From an uncultured beta proteobacterium (GTDB taxonomy: Bacteria > Pseudomonadota > Gammaproteobacteria > Burkholderiales > Burkholderiaceae_C): DNA of 64,000 nucleotides. Of the stretch, positions 15,848 to 24,329 are shown one piece after another; positions within the stretch are counted from its first letter, which is position 1; every line of letters starts with the position of its first letter. Where the stretch lies: assembly GCA_903832285.1 (NCBI GenBank), contig CAILAY010000050.1, positions 62,001-126,000 on the forward strand. Direction: 5' to 3'. The notes under the pieces were generated by a model. That model made no database searches and was not told the DNA's origin. It worked only from the letters and a program-made list of their open reading frames with translations. The translations under genes were made by a program, and so were the position numbers.

Positions 15848-17323
15848 CTACCCGCCACAGCCGCCACCGCATCCACCGCCACAACCTCCGCCGCCGCACC
15901 CTCCACCGCACCCTGAGGCGCTGTTCGAGTTTCCGGTGTTGTTGGCGCTCTTTGGTCCGAACACGAAGTTGATGCCGGCGAAGTCATCGCTGGCCATCAC
16001 GGACTGGGTTCCGAACAGTGCGAAGGCCAGGGCCAACATGGGCGCGGTGAGTCGTGCCCCTCCCTTGAGAACCCCAGTGCCTGAAGCGCAGCTCTTGAGT
16101 CTCACATTGCGCGATTCGAGCTCCTTTAGCGCCTTCTTCCCCGCGGTCGTGAGTCCGCCGATGGTGCTCAAGTGGGCCAGCATAGCCCCCATAGTTGCCA
16201 GCACCAGCAGCATAAGATACGCGACCGGGTGCGTCTCGCTGATACCGTACCAAAAGCGGCTGAACCCCACCAGAAGCATCAGGCCCAGCATCAGTGCAGC
16301 CAGTCCACTGCGACGGGAGATGGTGGCGCTTGGCAGCAACAGATTGGCCTTCTCAAGGCGATGCCGAATCGGGCCGCAAAGGATCTGGGTTTGCGGTGCG
16401 TCCAACACAGCGTGACCCGGATCTGCGGGCAGCATGCTCAGGCACTGCCGTTCGACCGGGTGCAAGCTGGCCGGATCGACGGGGTTGGCCGTGTGCGCGT
16501 AACTGGCCCCGGTGATCTTGTCGTCCTTTCGATGCGCCCGCAATTCCAGGCAACCTGCCTGCACCAACCGCGTGACCGCTGTCCCTACAACCCGATCGGC
16601 GCCCCCTTTGAGCAACGCCACTTCATAGGGGTCCAGATTGGGTGCGATACTTTTGGGTGCGGTCTGCAGGATTAGAACCAGCTTGAAGACCGACGTGACG
16701 CAGACCAGGTGCACGAGATACAGGAAGGCAAAGAAAGGTCCGTCCACGGAATCCCACTGCGAAGTTCCCATCAGAACATTGAGCATCAGCGCAGTGAGCG
16801 ATAGGGTGAGGACCAGAAGGAGCCGGCGGCTCAATCCCGTTGCGAAGAAACCGGGCACGGCCCAGATGGTAGAGGGTGAACGCACGTCGCGCGAGCCAAA
16901 CCGTTGATCCACGCCCGGCCAGATTTGCGGCGTAGCTGGCTGGCCAAACGAAGACTTGTACGCGGACAACGTGAACAGGTACATGTCACGGTGTCTCTGC
17001 AGCTCGTCGGGTCCTCCCTTGGACTCGGTGTGGTGCAAGAAGCGGCCCAGCACGTCATCGCAGAGGCGCTGGTAGGAGCGTGTTTGCGTGAGGTGCTGGT
17101 GCCAGGCCAAGTCAACGTCGTGCGAAGGGCATACCAACTGACCGGCAGTTTGTGTGAGGAAAAGAAAACGTCGGTATTCTTTGGTCACCGCCTGCGCGTA
17201 GCCCCATGTCCAGTCGTTTTCGGCTGCGAGCCTGGACTCAAAGCTGACCTGTGCATGGGGGTCTGACAGTGCAAAGCCCTGAATGCGCCGGTAAAGGTCT
17301 CTGTCGGTTTCAAGGGTTCTCAT
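15848..17323 (-). CDS. GRDP-like/TIGR04222 membrane protein with Cys/Gly-rich tail
   Basis: A 491-aa protein of unknown function. Residues 1-150 resemble the glycine-rich-domain protein family (PSHDVDLAWHQHLTQTRSY, then the GRFLHHTESKGG and FG...IWP motifs). Residues about 175-230 hold two membrane helices, and 240-440 follow the TIGR04222 pattern with further helices near 330-380. The last 25 residues are almost only glycine and cysteine (about six cysteines spaced CGGGCGG). The start is firm: AAGGAGG lies just upstream of the ATG at 17323. Similar tails are known in proteins suspected to be modified or metal-binding, but no role is established. It stands alone, facing away from the oxidoreductase. 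Confidence 0.75.
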   Translation of the reverse strand: MRTLETDRDLYRRIQGFALSDPHAQVSFESRLAAENDWTWGYAQAVTKEYRRFLFLTQTAGQLVCPSHDVDLAWHQHLTQTRSYQRLCDDVLGRFLHHTESKGGPDELQRHRDMYLFTLSAYKSSFGQPATPQIWPGVDQRFGSRDVRSPSTIWAVPGFFATGLSRRLLLVLTLSLTALMLNVLMGTSQWDSVDGPFFAFLYLVHLVCVTSVFKLVLILQTAPKSIAPNLDPYEVALLKGGADRVVGTAVTRLVQAGCLELRAHRKDDKITGASYAHTANPVDPASLHPVERQCLSMLPADPGHAVLDAPQTQILCGPIRHRLEKANLLLPSATISRRSGLAALMLGLMLLVGFSRFWYGISETHPVAYLMLLVLATMGAMLAHLSTIGGLTTAGKKALKELESRNVRLKSCASGTGVLKGGARLTAPMLALAFALFGTQSVMASDDFAGINFVFGPKSANNTGNSNSASGCGGGCGGGGCGGGCGGGCGG

Positions 17324-17770
17324 GCTTCCTCCTTTGTTGCAAATTCACTGAAGACGGGTCCGTTGCTCGACGCCAGTGTCTGCCGTCTCACGCGGCTCGC
17401 GAGATGTGGAGTTCCACACATCGGGCTGAGTACAGTGGAGGCACTGGAGGCGCTTCGTTCGGTCATGAGACCAAGTTTCGGTTGCCGGAAGGCTCGGTGT
17501 GTCGGCGTGAATACGTCGACATGGTTAGTGCCCCTACGTAGGGGTTTACGCGCGGTGGCAATCTGTTCCCGTTGCCCCTTGAACGAACAGTTATCGCGCA
17601 GTGCCAGATGGTGGACGTTTGCCGCCCGACGGCTGGCCGTCGGGATGGATTCGGAAGATGCGATATGCAGGGGTCCAGCTTGACTACTGAACGGGGATTT
17701 CCGCAATCTCACAGGATTTTCATTGGAATAAGATGGACGGGATTTCACTTCAGCGTGAGAGCGCTTAATC
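17324..17770. other. Divergent intergenic region, 447 bp, with a perfect palindrome
   Basis: No convincing gene lies here. It separates two divergent genes and so must hold both promoters. A perfect 14-bp palindrome, CCCCTACGTAGGGG, lies at 17531-17544 and could be an operator. No clear sigma-70 pair could be fixed. Confidence 0.5.
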
Positions 17771-18796
17771 ATGGCCCCTGAAGCAACGCCATTTCGCTGG
17801 GGCGTCGTTGGTCCGGGCAGCATTGCCCACCGATTCGCTGACGCCCTGGCCTTTGTGCCTGGCGCCTGCGTGCAGCGGGTATACGGTCGCAACGCGGACC
17901 GGGCCTCTGCCTTCGCGCAACGCTACAGAGCGACGACGTCGGCAACCAGCGCTGAACTGCTTTCCGACCCGAAAGTCGATGCGGTCTACATCGCAACACC
18001 GCACGCACAACATGGAGAGTTTGTTCGGGCCGCACTTCTGGCTGGCAAGCCAGTGCTCTGCGAAAAGCCCCTTGTCCCCACCCACGCTGAAGCTGAAGCC
18101 CTTGTGCAACTGGCGCGCGAGCGCGGGGTTTTCCTGATGGAAGCGCTCTGGACTCGCTTCTTGCCGGCCTATGAGTTGGCTGGAGCCTGGTTGCGCGACG
18201 GCCTGATCGGTGAGCTACGCTCACTGAGCTCAAGCTTTTGCTTTTCGACACCGTTTGACCCGGCGAGCCGACTCTGGGATCCGGCGCTGGCCGGTGGGGC
18301 ATTGCTGGACCTGGGCATCTACAACCTGGCCGTGACGCGCTGGGCATTGCAACAAACCCACGGTGGTGTCTGCCCCGAGCTCAATGGGATGGAAGTCCAC
18401 GCGGCCTTCGCGCCCAGCGGCGTCGATGCCAGCGTCGAAGCCACGCTGCACTTTTCCGGCGGCATCACGTCACGCTTGCGCTGTGGCTTTGACGCGTCCT
18501 CTGGCAACGCGTTTGAGGTGCTGGGCACTCAGGGCTGCCTGCGCTTTCCCTACAACTTCTGGCAGGCCGAGTCGGTAGAGTTAATCAGGGCTTGGCAAAC
18601 GCCAGAACTGACTGCAGCGCCATTCGCCGGCAATGGCTTTGAAGGCGAGATAACCGAAGCCCAGACCTGTATCCGCGCGGGACGAATCGAGAGCCTGCGC
18701 ATGCCCCATGCCGAGAGTCTTGCCCTGGTCGAGTGGATGGATGCCATGCGTCGGAAGATTGGCGTGCATTACCCGTTCGAGCCACGTCACCCATAG
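17771..18796 (+). CDS. Gfo/Idh/MocA-family oxidoreductase
   Basis: A 341-aa NAD(P)-dependent dehydrogenase. The Rossmann motif GVVGPGSIAHRFADAL is at residues 10-25, and the family hallmark EKP occurs in GKPVLCEKPLVPT near residue 98. The C-terminal alpha/beta domain carries LLDLGIYNL, typical of dihydrodiol or sugar dehydrogenases (trans-1,2-dihydrobenzene-1,2-diol dehydrogenase type). The likely substrates are a sugar or a cyclic diol. The start ATG at 17771 directly precedes the conserved fold. A small membrane protein follows after 8 bases. Confidence 0.85.
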   Translation: MAPEATPFRWGVVGPGSIAHRFADALAFVPGACVQRVYGRNADRASAFAQRYRATTSATSAELLSDPKVDAVYIATPHAQHGEFVRAALLAGKPVLCEKPLVPTHAEAEALVQLARERGVFLMEALWTRFLPAYELAGAWLRDGLIGELRSLSSSFCFSTPFDPASRLWDPALAGGALLDLGIYNLAVTRWALQQTHGGVCPELNGMEVHAAFAPSGVDASVEATLHFSGGITSRLRCGFDASSGNAFEVLGTQGCLRFPYNFWQAESVELIRAWQTPELTAAPFAGNGFEGEITEAQTCIRAGRIESLRMPHAESLALVEWMDAMRRKIGVHYPFEPRHP

Positions 18797-18804
18797 GGAA
18801 GATC

Positions 18805-19110
18805 ATGGAAGAAACACTGTCAAGCCAATCCCCAATAAAGCAGCCAAGCGCATGGTTGCCAGTGGTGATGTCATTGACGGCACTGATCGTGGTGCTGGGC
18901 CACCTCATCATGTTCGGTGCAACGCGCGAAGCCGATGAGGGCGTTGCTGGTCACGTCTGGCAACTGCTGATGGTGTTGCAAGCACCATGGGTGGCGTGGT
19001 TTGCGCTCACGTGGCCGCGCCGCGCTCAGAGGCAGTCAATATTGATCTTGACATTGCAGGCGATTGCGGCGTTTACAGCCGTCGTCCCGGTGTGGTTCTT
19101 CAGGCTGTGA
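18805..19110 (+). CDS. Small membrane protein, unknown
   Basis: A 101-aa hypothetical protein with three hydrophobic segments (about residues 20-40, 52-66 and 78-97). The ATG at 18805 is preceded by AGGGAAGATC, a reasonable ribosome-binding site, and starts 8 bases behind the Gfo/Idh/MocA gene, so it is probably its operon partner. Gene-like features are the spacing, the ribosome-binding site and the membrane topology. I do not recognise a family. Confidence 0.65.
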   Translation: MEETLSSQSPIKQPSAWLPVVMSLTALIVVLGHLIMFGATREADEGVAGHVWQLLMVLQAPWVAWFALTWPRRAQRQSILILTLQAIAAFTAVVPVWFFRL

Positions 19111-19172
19111 CGGCCGTGTTGTCGACTCCTGGCGGCCTTTGACGGGGTACGTGGCGCCAGACCTTGGTCCAC

Positions 19173-19535
19173 TTATCGTCTGGACCATGGCACACACGGC
19201 GCGAGCGCAGGCTCCACGGGCTTAGGCGCAACTGCCGTTGGGAGGCTGATCCGAGTCGCGCCAATGCAGTGCCGTGCGAAGGCCATTGGGTCGAGAACAT
19301 CCTTTACCGTCGGGCAGCCGGACTCCTTCATGGCCTGAAAGCAGACAAGCATGCTGTAGTGCAGATGATTCAGCTTTTCCGTGGAAAGGCCAAGGCGCTT
19401 CTGGAGCAGGACGCACGCATGGATGTTGGGCTGACTGCGAGCCACTCCCTCAATCAGTCGTTCGTTCTGCCGCACATCGATGGCAGGTACCTTTGAGACC
19501 GCATGAATGAGTGAAGCGCGTGTTGTCCGCCTCAT
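19173..19535 (-). CDS. Hypothetical protein
   Basis: A possible 120-aa cytoplasmic protein, helical in character, reading LIHAVSKVPAIDVRQNERLI followed by ARSQPNIHACVLLQKRLGLS. The regular pattern of hydrophobic residues and the motif MLVCFQAMKESG look like a real protein rather than a chance frame; short proteins of this appearance occur in Burkholderiales, but I cannot name a family. The start is set at the ATG at 19535; the frame runs 24 codons further upstream without protein-like sequence. No clear ribosome-binding site is seen. Confidence 0.45.
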   Translation of the reverse strand: MRRTTRASLIHAVSKVPAIDVRQNERLIEGVARSQPNIHACVLLQKRLGLSTEKLNHLHYSMLVCFQAMKESGCPTVKDVLDPMAFARHCIGATRISLPTAVAPKPVEPALAPCVPWSRR

Positions 19536-19634
19536 GATCTGGTTGGGTTTGCAAGGTTCAGTGGGTGAATGTCGCGGGATACTTGCCAGGCTGGCGGTGG
19601 CTCCCAATGAACGATGTGAAGCCTGAGGTCTGAG

Positions 19635-19985
19635 TTACCAGGTCGAGCGAACCGACAGAGGGGTTTCGTGTTTCAGTGAAAACAATTTCTCCGCGAACCA
19701 GCGGGACAGACTGCCTCTGACAATCCATGCAGTGATTGCTGCAAACGCACCATTCATGGAACTGCTGGTGACATCGCGAACGATCAGGTAGGCAGCTGCC
19801 GCAGCCAGAATGCTTGCGATCACTGTGATGATCGTCACTGCAAGCCCTGTGTAGGGCAGCTCGAATATCGCGGGAGTATCGCCGTCGCCCAGTCGATCAA
19901 GCGCGGCAAGGTAACGTTCGAACGTACCGGTCAAAAGCGCGACAGCATACGCCAGACATGCAGTCAAAACGGTGAATCTATTCAT
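19635..19985 (-). CDS. Small membrane protein, unknown
   Basis: A 116-aa predicted membrane protein with hydrophobic segments at about residues 4-22, 42-68 and 78-92. The ATG at 19985 (MNRFTVLTACLAYAVALLTG) is preceded by AAGGAA and begins a signal-anchor-like helix; an upstream ATG at 20063 is less likely. It lies alone between loosely spaced genes. No family is recognised and no function can be assigned. Confidence 0.55.
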   Translation of the reverse strand: MNRFTVLTACLAYAVALLTGTFERYLAALDRLGDGDTPAIFELPYTGLAVTIITVIASILAAAAAYLIVRDVTSSSMNGAFAAITAWIVRGSLSRWFAEKLFSLKHETPLSVRSTW

Positions 19986-20652
19986 GGTGAGTTCCTTCGC
20001 CGCGGGTGTCTCTGATCGATCCAGGTTGCCCAGTTGCTTCAATGGCGACGCATCGAACTTCACGCACCGGACTGATACGTGGCGGATACCGTGCGATTAA
20101 ATTTCCCCGATTTCGGACCGATCGCCTCCAAGTCTGTACTCATCATCGCCCCGTCACCGTGTGCCAGCGCGCACAGAAAAAAGATCGACTCAGCTGACGG
20201 AATGGAGATCCGACGCCGCCGTGATCTCGACGACAGTCAGCGCGGATTCACGGCACTGCCCGCCTGGCCATCGATGACAACTTCCGCCGTCAATGGTTGA
20301 GGGAAGTATGGAGTCAGCAGATATTTTTTCAGTGCGGTGACGCACATAAAACAAAATCTGCGCCGTCATCGATGCAAACATCATCCTGCTCACCGTTTCG
20401 GATTCCGAAGAGTCCATCAGCTGGCAGGGAAGCCATTTTTCGGGCTGTTATAGGTATGCGAACGTAACTTCCAAACCCCTTTTGCAAAACACAATCTGAA
20501 ACAAGCCAGCGTGTGCCAGTGCACAGACCGCACTGCATTGCAACGGGACACTGTTCACCTGCACTTGCCCGACTCACGGCGCGGCGCTACACGAGCAAGT
20601 TGACCTCGATAGGGTTGGCTAACACTTGATGATTGACCAGAGGAGTTACGAA
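19986..20652. other. 667-bp region without a recognisable gene
   Basis: Several short open frames cross this stretch on both strands, but none has protein-like sequence plus a ribosome-binding site. The Shine-Dalgarno of the next gene (AGGAG, 20641-20645) lies at its right end. No terminator, tRNA or mobile-element remnant could be recognised. Confidence 0.5.
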
Positions 20653-21255
20653 ATGAACAGTTTGAACGGCAGCCTATACGCGCGCCCATTGACCCGCACA
20701 CTGAATGACTTGCGCATGGGGCACGACAACGACGCAATAGCAAGCGGCATGTCGGCACATCCACTGCGCCCCTTGGTGTTTCTCTTGCTCTTCATTGCTG
20801 TCGCCTCGGCATTATTCTGGGCCTATAAAGGGAAAGCCGATTCAAACGCGCAGGATCACGTTGTGTCCAAGCCGGTTCCCGGCTCCCCCCTGCAAACCGG
20901 TTTGGATCTGGGCCCTGCTGGCATCAATCCGACGCCGATAGCCAGGTTGACTGAAGCGATGCCGCTTCCTGACGCGGCCAATTCCTCGCTGCAAATTCGG
21001 CCCGGAGATCCTCAAACCGAATCGAAGAATGCAGACCATCCACGCAATGATCCACTGACGAAATCCGCTTTGGTGTCGTCCAAGCGGAAGGCATCCACTA
21101 ACGCATCGGCACAGCGCGAGGCAGCAATCAGGAGGCCGGATGCGGCACCGGCAGAAATGCCACAATTTGCGTTTACAAAGGAAGAGTTGGCCATACCGCA
21201 AGCACCGCCCACAGCGCCATCGCCCACATTGTTGGCTGAGCCAGCGCCACAGTAG
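20653..21255 (+). CDS. Hypothetical single-pass membrane protein with Pro-rich periplasmic tail
   Basis: A 200-aa protein with a 35-residue cytoplasmic N-terminus, one membrane helix (about residues 40-58, PLVFLLLFIAVASALFWAYK) and a long, low-complexity periplasmic part rich in Pro, Ala, Ser and Asn. The ATG at 20653 has AGGAG seven bases upstream, so this start is preferred over an ATG nine codons earlier. The C-terminus is proline-rich (PQAPPTAPSPTLLAEPAPQ). No known domain is visible. It could be an envelope linker or accessory protein; this is a guess from topology. Confidence 0.6.
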   Translation: MNSLNGSLYARPLTRTLNDLRMGHDNDAIASGMSAHPLRPLVFLLLFIAVASALFWAYKGKADSNAQDHVVSKPVPGSPLQTGLDLGPAGINPTPIARLTEAMPLPDAANSSLQIRPGDPQTESKNADHPRNDPLTKSALVSSKRKASTNASAQREAAIRRPDAAPAEMPQFAFTKEELAIPQAPPTAPSPTLLAEPAPQ

Positions 21256-21556
21256 TTCAAACTGGATTTTTCGATCAGTTGGAGTCGGTTGCGCCGCGCA
21301 ATGGCATTCACAGTGCGTCCATTCAGTTCATTGTCACGTTGTCATTGGGGCGGCCACGCCCTCAAGCTACGGCGCTCGCTGTGCGCCGTGAAAAGGCGGC
21401 GCCTTCGCGCACGGGCTTCAGGGGGCCCGCCGCTCGCCGGCGCCGGCTGTATGTCCCTTTGCAGCCACTGGCGGAAGTCAGGAGCGGTTGATTTTTCGTT
21501 TGAGGGCGCAGGCCAGTTGGAACGAGTTCTTGCGCAATTCCAGCTATCCTAAGCCC
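21256..21556. other. 301-bp intergenic region with GC-rich hairpins
   Basis: No gene is supported. A GC-rich hairpin pairs ACGGCGC (21369-21375) with GCGCCGT (21383-21389), and further GGCGGCGCC-type self-complementary sequence follows to about 21445. The right end carries the leader of the TIGR01777 gene. Confidence 0.45.
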
Positions 21557-22519
21557 ATGTCAATCGATCTTCGTTTCGCCGAGGTTCCCCAACGCCTATT
21601 GGTCACCGGTGGTACCGGCTTTATCGGAACTGCGTTATGTCGCGCCCTGTTAAGTCAAGGCCATGCGATAACACTGCTTGCCCGCAATCCGGCGAAGGCC
21701 ACTGATCTTTTTGGTTCCAAGGTACGCACCGTTCAAAGCTTCTCCGAGTTGGATCCGGCAGCCCCATTTGATGTGGTGGTGAATCTTGCGGGTGAGCCAA
21801 TCGTAGGGCCTCGTTGGACGGAGGCACGCAAGGCGGTGCTTCATGCCAGTCGCCGCAACCTCACGCGGTTGTTGGTTGAATGGATTGCGCGCGCGCACAG
21901 CAAGCCCAGGTTGATGATTTCCGGCTCCGCCATAGGCTACTACGGTGTGCAGCCCATAGGCGAACCACGTTCCCTGTCCGAAAACGCGCCAGCGCAGGAC
22001 CTCTTCATGTCTGAAATTTGTCAGGCATGGGAGTCAAGCGCGCAAGCTGTACGACAACTTGGGGTCACATTGGTCATCCTGCGTCTGGGTATCGTGTTGG
22101 GGCCGTGCAGTTCGGGTCAGGGTGCCTTACCAAAAATGCTGTTGCCGGTACGTTTCGGGCTGAATGGTATTTTGGGTCAGGGGCGGCAGATCGTGAGCTG
22201 GGTGCATTTGGCCGACGTGTTGGGCGCCATTGCGCATGTGATGTGCCTGCCTGAGACCCAGGTTCAGGGTGCGTTCAACCTCACGGCGCCTGAACCCTTG
22301 AGCCAGAGAGAATTCATGAAGATTGCAGCGCAGGTGCTGAAGCGCCGCTGGGCCCTTCCCATCGCCGCCCCATCGTGGATTCTTCAAGGCCTATTGGGTG
22401 AACAGGCAAGTTTGCTCCTGCAAGGGCAAAGGGTTTTGCCAACGCGCTTGTTGAATACGGGCTACAGCTTTGCATTTCCAAAGTTGCGGCAAGCGCTCAA
22501 AGATTGTGTCGAGAGGTAG
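21557..22519 (+). CDS. TIGR01777-family epimerase/SDR-like protein
   Basis: A 320-aa member of the TIGR01777 (YfcH-like) branch of extended short-chain dehydrogenases. The NAD(P)-binding motif VTGGTGFIGTALCRALLS is at residues 15-32; NLAGEPIVGPRWTEARK around residue 77-93 and the SGSAIGYYG motif near 120 are typical. The in-frame extension upstream of the ATG at 21557 is not conserved-looking, so that ATG is chosen. In many proteobacteria these genes occur with photolyase, lipocalin and cyclopropane-synthase genes, as they do in this window. The natural substrate is unknown. Confidence 0.85.
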   Translation: MSIDLRFAEVPQRLLVTGGTGFIGTALCRALLSQGHAITLLARNPAKATDLFGSKVRTVQSFSELDPAAPFDVVVNLAGEPIVGPRWTEARKAVLHASRRNLTRLLVEWIARAHSKPRLMISGSAIGYYGVQPIGEPRSLSENAPAQDLFMSEICQAWESSAQAVRQLGVTLVILRLGIVLGPCSSGQGALPKMLLPVRFGLNGILGQGRQIVSWVHLADVLGAIAHVMCLPETQVQGAFNLTAPEPLSQREFMKIAAQVLKRRWALPIAAPSWILQGLLGEQASLLLQGQRVLPTRLLNTGYSFAFPKLRQALKDCVER

Positions 22520-22699
22520 ATGTCATGGCTGAGCGTCTGCAAATCGGACCCACGCGGCGGCGCTTCGCCGAGATGACTTGGCGGGTCGCGCACCTTCGTT
22601 GAATTTCAGCCGACGCATTGGACTGGCGGGCGAATGGCCTGGGGCCGCCCGGGGCATGCGAAGCCCTTTAGAATTCCCTCGATCATCAAAGGAATAATC

Positions 22700-23770
22700 A
22701 TGCTTTTTGAACCCTTCTCGGCGCGCAATTTAAAGCTCGCCAACCGCACCGTAATGGCGCCCATGACGCGCAGCCGGGCCGTTGACGCCAACACGCCCAA
22801 CGCACTCATGGCCGAGTACTACGCGCAGCGCGCATCAGCGGGTCTGATCGTGACCGAAGGCACTTCTCCCTCGCCCAACGGTCTGGGTTATGCGCGCATA
22901 CCGGGCTTGTTCAATGCACAGCAGGTGCGCGGCTGGAAACTCGTCACTGATGCCGTGCATGCCCGTGGCGGCAAGATCGTGGTGCAATTCATGCATGCAG
23001 GTCGCGTCGCCCATGTGGCCAACCTGCCCGCTGGCGCCGAAGTGTTGGGTCCGTGTGCTGCGGCGCTGACCGGTGAGATGTACACCGATGCGCAGGGCAT
23101 GCAGCCGCACAGCGCGCCGCGCGCCATGAACGAGGGCGACATCGCCCACGCCGTGGCAGAGTACGCGCAGGCGTCAAAGCTGGCGATCGAAGCCGGTTTC
23201 GACGGGGTCGAACTGCATGGCGCGAACGGCTACCTGATCGAGCAGTTTCTCAATCCGAATGTGAACCAGCGCAGCGATGGCTACGGCGCCAGTATCGAGG
23301 GGCGCAACCGCTTTGCACTGGAGGTCGCGCGCGCTGCGTCGGCCGCGATCGGTGCCGACCGCGTGGCCATGCGCCTGTCGCCCCACGGCGTTTTCAACGG
23401 CACCGGTGCCTTTGCGCAGGTGCAGGCGCAGTACCTGGCGCTGGTTAACGAACTGTCGGCGCTGGGGCTGCTGTACGTGCACCTGCTGGACCACAGCGCC
23501 ATGGGTGCGCCGCCGGTGCCGGCCGAACTCAAGGCGCTATTGCGCACGGCGTTCAAGGGCCCGTTCATGCTCGCGGGCGGCTTTGATGGCGCCAGTGCAG
23601 AGGCCGCGCTGGTCGCGGGCCAGGCGGATCTGATCGCCTTTGGCCGCCCCTTCCTCGCCAACCCCGATCTGGTGCAGCGCCTGCGCAGCCATGCGGCCTT
23701 GAACGAGCCCGACATGTCCACCTTCTACACGCCGGGCGCCAAAGGCTACACCGACTATCCGGCACTATGA
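22700..23770 (+). CDS. Alkene reductase, Old Yellow Enzyme family
   Basis: A 356-aa FMN-dependent NAD(P)H:enone reductase of the OYE/NemA class, which reduces activated C=C bonds and some nitro compounds. The family motifs APMTRSRA (residues 19-26), QFMHAGRVAH (about 95-104, substrate/FMN region) and HGANGYLIEQFLNP (about 175-188) are visible, as is the phosphate-binding GGFDGASAEAAL near 293. AAAGGA lies upstream of the ATG at 22700. The stop overlaps the start of the lipocalin gene (ATGA), so the two are coupled, probably as a stress-response pair. Confidence 0.9.
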   Translation: MLFEPFSARNLKLANRTVMAPMTRSRAVDANTPNALMAEYYAQRASAGLIVTEGTSPSPNGLGYARIPGLFNAQQVRGWKLVTDAVHARGGKIVVQFMHAGRVAHVANLPAGAEVLGPCAAALTGEMYTDAQGMQPHSAPRAMNEGDIAHAVAEYAQASKLAIEAGFDGVELHGANGYLIEQFLNPNVNQRSDGYGASIEGRNRFALEVARAASAAIGADRVAMRLSPHGVFNGTGAFAQVQAQYLALVNELSALGLLYVHLLDHSAMGAPPVPAELKALLRTAFKGPFMLAGGFDGASAEAALVAGQADLIAFGRPFLANPDLVQRLRSHAALNEPDMSTFYTPGAKGYTDYPAL

Positions 23771-24297
23771 ACTGGGCGCGATGGCTCGGCGCGCTGCTGT
23801 TGTTCAGCCTCTTGGCCCCAGCCTGGGCCCAGGCCCCGGTGGCGAGCGTGCCGGCCGTGGATCTGGTGCGCTACAGCGGCAAGTGGTTCGAGATTGCCAG
23901 CTTTCCGATGTTCTTCCAGCGCAACTGCGTGGCCGACACGACGGCGCAATACACTGCTGCGCCGGACGGCAGCATCACGGTGCACAACCGCTGCCGCTCC
24001 CAGGATGGTTTTGACGATGCCACGGGCAAGGCAACGGTGGTCGAGGGCTTTGGCAACGGTCGCCTGAAGGTCTCCTTCTTCTGGCCGTTCAAGGGCGACT
24101 ACTGGGTGCTGGGGCTGGACCCGCAGTACCGCTGGGCGGTGGTGGGCAATCCGAATCGTGACTACTTGTGGGTGTTGTCGCGCACGCCGCAGTTGGACCA
24201 AGCGATGCTGGAGGACGCGCTCGCGACGGCGCGCGCCCAGGGCTTTCATCTGAACCGATTGCACTACACGCCCCAAGCCACGGCCGTCAGCCCCTGA
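23767..24297 (+). CDS. blc: Bacterial lipocalin (Blc-like)
   Basis: A 176-aa exported lipocalin. A signal peptide (residues 1-22, ending AWA) precedes the fold. The lipocalin structural motif GKWFEIASFP lies near residue 38, followed by NCVADTTAQYT, and the third conserved region NPNRDYLWVLSRTP is near residue 130. Unlike E. coli Blc there is no lipobox cysteine, so it is probably soluble in the periplasm. Blc proteins bind lysophospholipids and fatty acids during membrane stress. It is translationally coupled to the alkene reductase and converges on the photolyase operon. Confidence 0.87.
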   Translation: MNWARWLGALLLFSLLAPAWAQAPVASVPAVDLVRYSGKWFEIASFPMFFQRNCVADTTAQYTAAPDGSITVHNRCRSQDGFDDATGKATVVEGFGNGRLKVSFFWPFKGDYWVLGLDPQYRWAVVGNPNRDYLWVLSRTPQLDQAMLEDALATARAQGFHLNRLHYTPQATAVSP

Positions 24298-24329
24298 GGC
24301 AAGGCCGCTTCGCTGCGGCTTTACCTCAG
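24294..24329. terminator. Bidirectional hairpin between lipocalin and photolyase genes
   Basis: CTGAGG (24294-24299) pairs with CCTCAG (24324-24329), and the inner GCCGC (24304-24308) pairs with GCGGC (24315-24319). The short AAG/TTT stretch between them allows pairing on both strands. The hairpin overlaps both converging stop codons and probably ends both transcripts. Confidence 0.5.

Noticed and set aside
20329-20577. Minus-strand open frame of about 80 codons before the proline-rich membrane protein gene
   Set aside because: No ribosome-binding site and no recognisable pattern; composition is compatible with chance.
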